From the NCBI RefSeq assembly GCF_018863235.1, contig NZ_JAHKRS010000013.1:1-64000 (forward strand): DNA of 64,000 nt, in the 5' to 3' direction. The notes under the pieces were generated by a model. The model had not been told where the DNA came from and made no database searches. It saw only the letters and a list, made by a program, of their open reading frames with translations. The DNA is from Pseudomaricurvus albidus. GTDB taxonomy: Bacteria; Pseudomonadota; Gammaproteobacteria; Pseudomonadales; Cellvibrionaceae. Position numbers and translations under genes: made by a program. Of this stretch, positions 60,786-64,000 are shown in pieces; the stretch's first letter is position 1; each line of letters opens with the position of its first letter.

Positions 60786-61532
60786 TCACTTCATTACAGC
60801 TACTTTACACTCAACCCCTGCCGGAAGGCGTCTTTGAGGGTTATCAATAAGAGCCCGAATCCGATAGGTTCCACTGGCAGCGTCGATGACGGGGTCAATT
60901 AGGGTGACTTTGGCGCTGTATTTGCCACTAACCGGCTCCACCGGAAAAACCTGCAACACATCTTTATCGCTCACGCTCCCCAGCGAACTGTAGGGCATAA
61001 CCACCTCCACTTTCAAGGGGTCGAGTGCCGCAAGGGCCATCACAGGCTCTGTCATTACGAACTCGCCAGACTCCACAAAGTAATCGACCACCACACCATC
61101 AATGGGACTGGATACCGAACGCAGCCCCAATATGGCTTTGGCCTGCTCCAGCTCTTTTAAGGCCACTTGATAATCGGTCTGGAACTCATCGCGCTCGTGA
61201 ACAGAGATCAACTCATCCTGATACAGATTGTCATTGCGCTGATAGTGCCGCAAGGCAAACTCCGCCCGTATATTGGCCAGTTCCACTGACGCTTTCTCCA
61301 CATCCGATCGCAAAGAGAACAGCAACTGCCCCTTCTTCACCGATTGCCCCAGTTTGAAAGGTCGCTTATCCAACACCCCCTCAACCGGACTGGATACTTC
61401 AATACGTACACTCGGCTCAATCATGCAACCCACAGATGGCAGAAAATCTTCCGCTGGCGTCTGCGCCCACCCCGGGGCTGCCAAACAGACAGCAGCCAGC
61501 ATAACCAGCCTGAATACGCGCACCGCGTTCAT
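60786..61532 (-). CDS. HlyD-like periplasmic adaptor protein
   Basis: A 248-residue membrane-fusion-type protein with a signal peptide (residues 1-23, ending GWA) rather than a membrane anchor. It has a split biotinyl-lipoyl domain (VSSPVEGVLDKRPFKLGQSVKKGQLLFSL and VSSPIDGVVVDYFVESGEFV) around a short helical hairpin, followed by beta-barrel domains. It lies 43 bases downstream of the SecA-like gene, suggesting co-transcription. No RND or ABC pump is adjacent, so its partner is unclear. Confidence 0.85.
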   Translation of the reverse strand: MNAVRVFRLVMLAAVCLAAPGWAQTPAEDFLPSVGCMIEPSVRIEVSSPVEGVLDKRPFKLGQSVKKGQLLFSLRSDVEKASVELANIRAEFALRHYQRNDNLYQDELISVHERDEFQTDYQVALKELEQAKAILGLRSVSSPIDGVVVDYFVESGEFVMTEPVMALAALDPLKVEVVMPYSSLGSVSDKDVLQVFPVEPVSGKYSAKVTLIDPVIDAASGTYRIRALIDNPQRRLPAGVECKVAVMK

Positions 61533-61575
61533 CCCTTACCCTCGCAATTTGACATCCAATTCATTATCTCTGGTC

Positions 61576-63648
61576 TCACCCCCACTTGCCATCCCCTAAA
61601 AACGCCAACATCTTCTTTTCCCGCTCATCGGTCTTCTGGGTCATCCGCCTTTCGCGAGCATGCTTGCGCTCCAGGCACCACTGGCAATAGCGCTGGAGCC
61701 TGCGTCCCGCCCAATGCCCGACATAGGGAAGGGTGAATACTGGCCTCAACCAGCGATAGAGATCGAGCCCATAAACCTTAACCAAAGGATCCTCGAACGA
61801 CAGGACATACTCAACACTGCCCGGATCGCCTTGACGGGCGCTGCGCCCCTCCAGCTGACGATCGATGCGGCTGGCATCCTGCAACTCAGAAATGATCACA
61901 TGCAGGCCACCGGCCTCTCGGGTCTTTGGCGCCAGTTTGATGTCGGTCCCGCGCCCGGCCATGGACGTTGCCAGGGTTACCCGCCCCGGCTCCCCGGCCC
62001 TGGCCACCACACCTGCTTCGTCAGCGTCCTGCTTGGCGGTCAATAATTCAAACGCCACGCCGGCCTCTCGCAGTCGCTCTGCCAGTCGCTCGGATTGATC
62101 CACCGTGGCAGTGCCCACCAAAACAGCCCGATTGTCAGCAACAGCGTCCCTGACGGCCTTGACGATAGCCTGTTCCTTGGCCTCCATCGTCGGGAAGACC
62201 CGATACCGCGACAACCGCCTGAGACTTTTACGCAGCAGTGGCACCTTGCAAACCAACAGGCCATAGACAGTATAAAATTCGCTCTTCACTTCCTTCGCTG
62301 TGCCCGTCATGCCCGACAGATAAAAGTACTTGCGGAAGAATTGCTGGTAACTGATTTTGGCCAGCGTCTTTTGAGGCGAGGTCAGCTCGCAGTTTTCCTT
62401 GATTTCAATCAGCTGGTGCAAGCCACCTTCCCAGGAACGATCTGCTGCCAGTCGCCCGGTGTAATCATCAACAATCATCACCTTGCGCTTGGCCTCGCCG
62501 CTTTCATTCCCTTCGTCCTTGGGATCGATACCGACAATATAGTGTTTGTCACGCAGGAAAAGATGCAGTGCCGACAAGGCCTGCTGCAACAACTCTTCAC
62601 TGCGAGCTCGCTCAATCCAACTCAAACCCGCATCTTCGGCGCCCGTCATGTTCTCCAGGGCTTCTTTCCCCTCCGGCAGCAGGTAAAGACGACGCTGCTG
62701 CCATATCATGCGAAAATGCTGACCCTCGATCAGGGTTTTCGCCAGTGCCATGATACGACGGAGAAACTCTTCTGAATCCGCTTGTGGTAATTCGCCACCG
62801 GAAATCACCAGCGGCGTGCGGGATTCATCGATAAACACGCTGTCGGCCTCATCGACGATGGCAAACACCAGCCCCTGATGCATCAGCCTCGCAGTGACTG
62901 CCGCTGCCCCCGAGACCAGACTGTCACGATAGACATCAACAGAATCGCGTCGCTCTCCCAGCACCAGCATATCTTTCAGGTAGTCGAACACCAGCTCGTT
63001 ATTGGCGGTATACAGGATATCGAACTGATAAACCTGCTGCCGCTCAGGCAACTCCAGCTCATTGGTCAGTGCCCCGGCGGATAATCCCAGATAGCGGAAC
63101 AGGGGAAGCATTTCTTCACAGTCCCGCTCTGCCAGATAGTCGTTGGTGGTCACGACATGAACTTTGATGCCCGCCAGAGCTGCTGTGGCAGAAGCCAGGG
63201 TACAAGCGAGCGTCTTGCCTTCACCGGTTGCCATCTCCGCCACCATGCCCCGCAACATAATCAGCGAAGCGCGTATCTGTGTATGATGGTGACGCATTCC
63301 AAGGCTGCGACCCGCCGCTTCCCGAACAGCCGCAAACGCCAAAGTCAGGGTTTCCCGATTGATGCCCTCTCGCACCAGTCGCTGCTCAACACAACGCAGG
63401 TGCTGTTGAAAATCCACTTCGCTTAACGATTGCAAGTTTTCTGATTTGGCAATAATTACCCGCGCCAGCCGACCCGGTGAGAACCACACTTTCTGCCACG
63501 GCCAGAGACACCGTTCGTACACACTACGCCACAGACGATCGAGCCAGGACAGGGTATAAGCATCCCGCTCAGGTCGCAGTGCAACAGACACAGCATGGCG
63601 CACAGGCCATCGAGAACGATTTGACACGGTTCCTGTCATCCTAAACAT
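61576..63648 (-). CDS. Shortened SecA paralogue (SecA-like ATPase)
   Basis: A SecA-family motor of about 690 residues, against about 900 for housekeeping SecA. Motor motifs are intact: EMATGEGKT (Walker A), VVTTNDYLAERD, IVDEADSVFIDESRTPLVISG (Walker B), the crosslinking domain, FYLSGMTGTA, VLVGTATVDQSE, ATSMAGRGTDIKL and RIDRQLEGRSARQGDPGS. After the motor only about 75 residues remain, so most of the helical scaffold/wing region and the C-terminal zinc SecB-binding tail are missing. ATG 63648 is chosen (AAGAG upstream); the frame is open to 63741. It overlaps the upstream gene by 8 bases. Confidence 0.88.
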   Translation of the reverse strand: MFRMTGTVSNRSRWPVRHAVSVALRPERDAYTLSWLDRLWRSVYERCLWPWQKVWFSPGRLARVIIAKSENLQSLSEVDFQQHLRCVEQRLVREGINRETLTLAFAAVREAAGRSLGMRHHHTQIRASLIMLRGMVAEMATGEGKTLACTLASATAALAGIKVHVVTTNDYLAERDCEEMLPLFRYLGLSAGALTNELELPERQQVYQFDILYTANNELVFDYLKDMLVLGERRDSVDVYRDSLVSGAAAVTARLMHQGLVFAIVDEADSVFIDESRTPLVISGGELPQADSEEFLRRIMALAKTLIEGQHFRMIWQQRRLYLLPEGKEALENMTGAEDAGLSWIERARSEELLQQALSALHLFLRDKHYIVGIDPKDEGNESGEAKRKVMIVDDYTGRLAADRSWEGGLHQLIEIKENCELTSPQKTLAKISYQQFFRKYFYLSGMTGTAKEVKSEFYTVYGLLVCKVPLLRKSLRRLSRYRVFPTMEAKEQAIVKAVRDAVADNRAVLVGTATVDQSERLAERLREAGVAFELLTAKQDADEAGVVARAGEPGRVTLATSMAGRGTDIKLAPKTREAGGLHVIISELQDASRIDRQLEGRSARQGDPGSVEYVLSFEDPLVKVYGLDLYRWLRPVFTLPYVGHWAGRRLQRYCQWCLERKHARERRMTQKTDEREKKMLAFLGDGKWG

Positions 63649-64000
63649 CGAACTCTTTGATAAACACCTGCCGCAATTCCCGGTAAAGGCGCTTGGCCAG
63701 AGGTTCCGGGGGCAGGTCAAACCGAACGTAATAACGCTCAAAGACTTTCGTCATTGGCAGATCAGCCACTTCGACTTCGATCTGTACATAATTTTCCATC
63801 GCCTGCAGAGAGTCTTCACTGGAGGGATCAAGGATAATCTTGCCACCACCAACCGTAGACAGCACCGGACTGGGAATTTCCTTGCTTACCCGTGGCACGA
63901 TGGATCTCATCCAGGCGGTGACTTCATCAGCGCGATCAGAGGCAGGCCGCAGGCTCACGCTGCGCACCCGCCCCAAAACACGTTCTGCGGCCGTCTCGGC
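63641..64000 (-). CDS. C-terminal part of an M50/HlyD-like membrane protein (5' end outside the window)
   Basis: The frame is open to base 64000, so only the last 119 codons are visible. The segments LSTVGGGKIILDPSSEDSL and YYVRFDLPPEPLAKRLYRELRQVFIKEFDV resemble the end of large membrane proteins that fuse an M50 (site-2-type) peptidase core to HlyD-like domains. No catalytic motif is inside the window, so this is a resemblance call. The stop overlaps the SecA-like start, so the genes are coupled. Confidence 0.55.
   Translation of the reverse strand, partial: AETAAERVLGRVRSVSLRPASDRADEVTAWMRSIVPRVSKEIPSPVLSTVGGGKIILDPSSEDSLQAMENYVQIEVEVADLPMTKVFERYYVRFDLPPEPLAKRLYRELRQVFIKEFDV

Overview
The window comes from a gammaproteobacterium, probably marine and near the Cellvibrionales or Oceanospirillales. 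The evidence is protein sequence character (ilvY-ilvC, argS, a full gsp cluster, an S10-spc-alpha operon with 28 genes in the standard gammaproteobacterial order), roughly 50% GC, and sigma70-type promoters. The genus cannot be fixed from the sequence alone. No tRNA, CRISPR array, insertion sequence or prophage was seen.

Layout. (1) 1-440: three tandem, leftward, rRNA-type promoters and a boxA-like leader, so a 16S-23S-5S operon very probably starts just left of base 1. (2) 560-3800: pssA, ilvC and its divergent activator ilvY. (3) 3979-6519: argS and a TauE/SafE permease. (4) 6720-17629: a rightward type II secretion operon, gspCDEFGHIJKLM. (5) 17758-34355: a leftward Wzx/Wzy-type exopolysaccharide locus. 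It encodes an initiating phosphotransferase, three glycosyltransferases, flippase, polymerase, a BY-kinase co-polymerase with a PHP-type phosphatase, a short OPX protein next to an outer-membrane beta-barrel, two acyltransferases and two sulfotransferases. (6) 34356-35703: 1.35 kb without a recognisable gene. (7) 35704-42862: sulfate uptake and activation, with an SLC13-type permease and LysR regulator facing a fused ATP sulfurylase/APS kinase, cysD and cysN. (8) 42942-45945: manC (GDP-mannose synthesis) and an MBL/beta-CASP hydrolase. (9) 46197-60386: leftward ribosomal protein operon from rpsJ to rplQ with secY and rpoA. (10) 60786-64000: a leftward HlyD-like adaptor, a shortened SecA paralogue and the C-terminal end of what looks like an M50/HlyD membrane protein, cut by the window edge.

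How it fits together. Regions 5, 7 and 8 read as one system for a sulfated, mannose-containing exopolysaccharide: the permease brings sulfate, Sat-APS kinase and CysDN make APS/PAPS, the two sulfotransferases use PAPS, and ManC makes GDP-mannose. Export probably uses a short periplasmic OPX protein with a separate beta-barrel. The other unusual system is the SecA-like/HlyD/M50 cluster at the right edge, whose function I do not know. Smaller points of interest are a three-way-junction-like RNA between rplO and secY, a terminator plus new promoter splitting rpmJ from rpsM, and a perfect inverted repeat between gspC and gspD.
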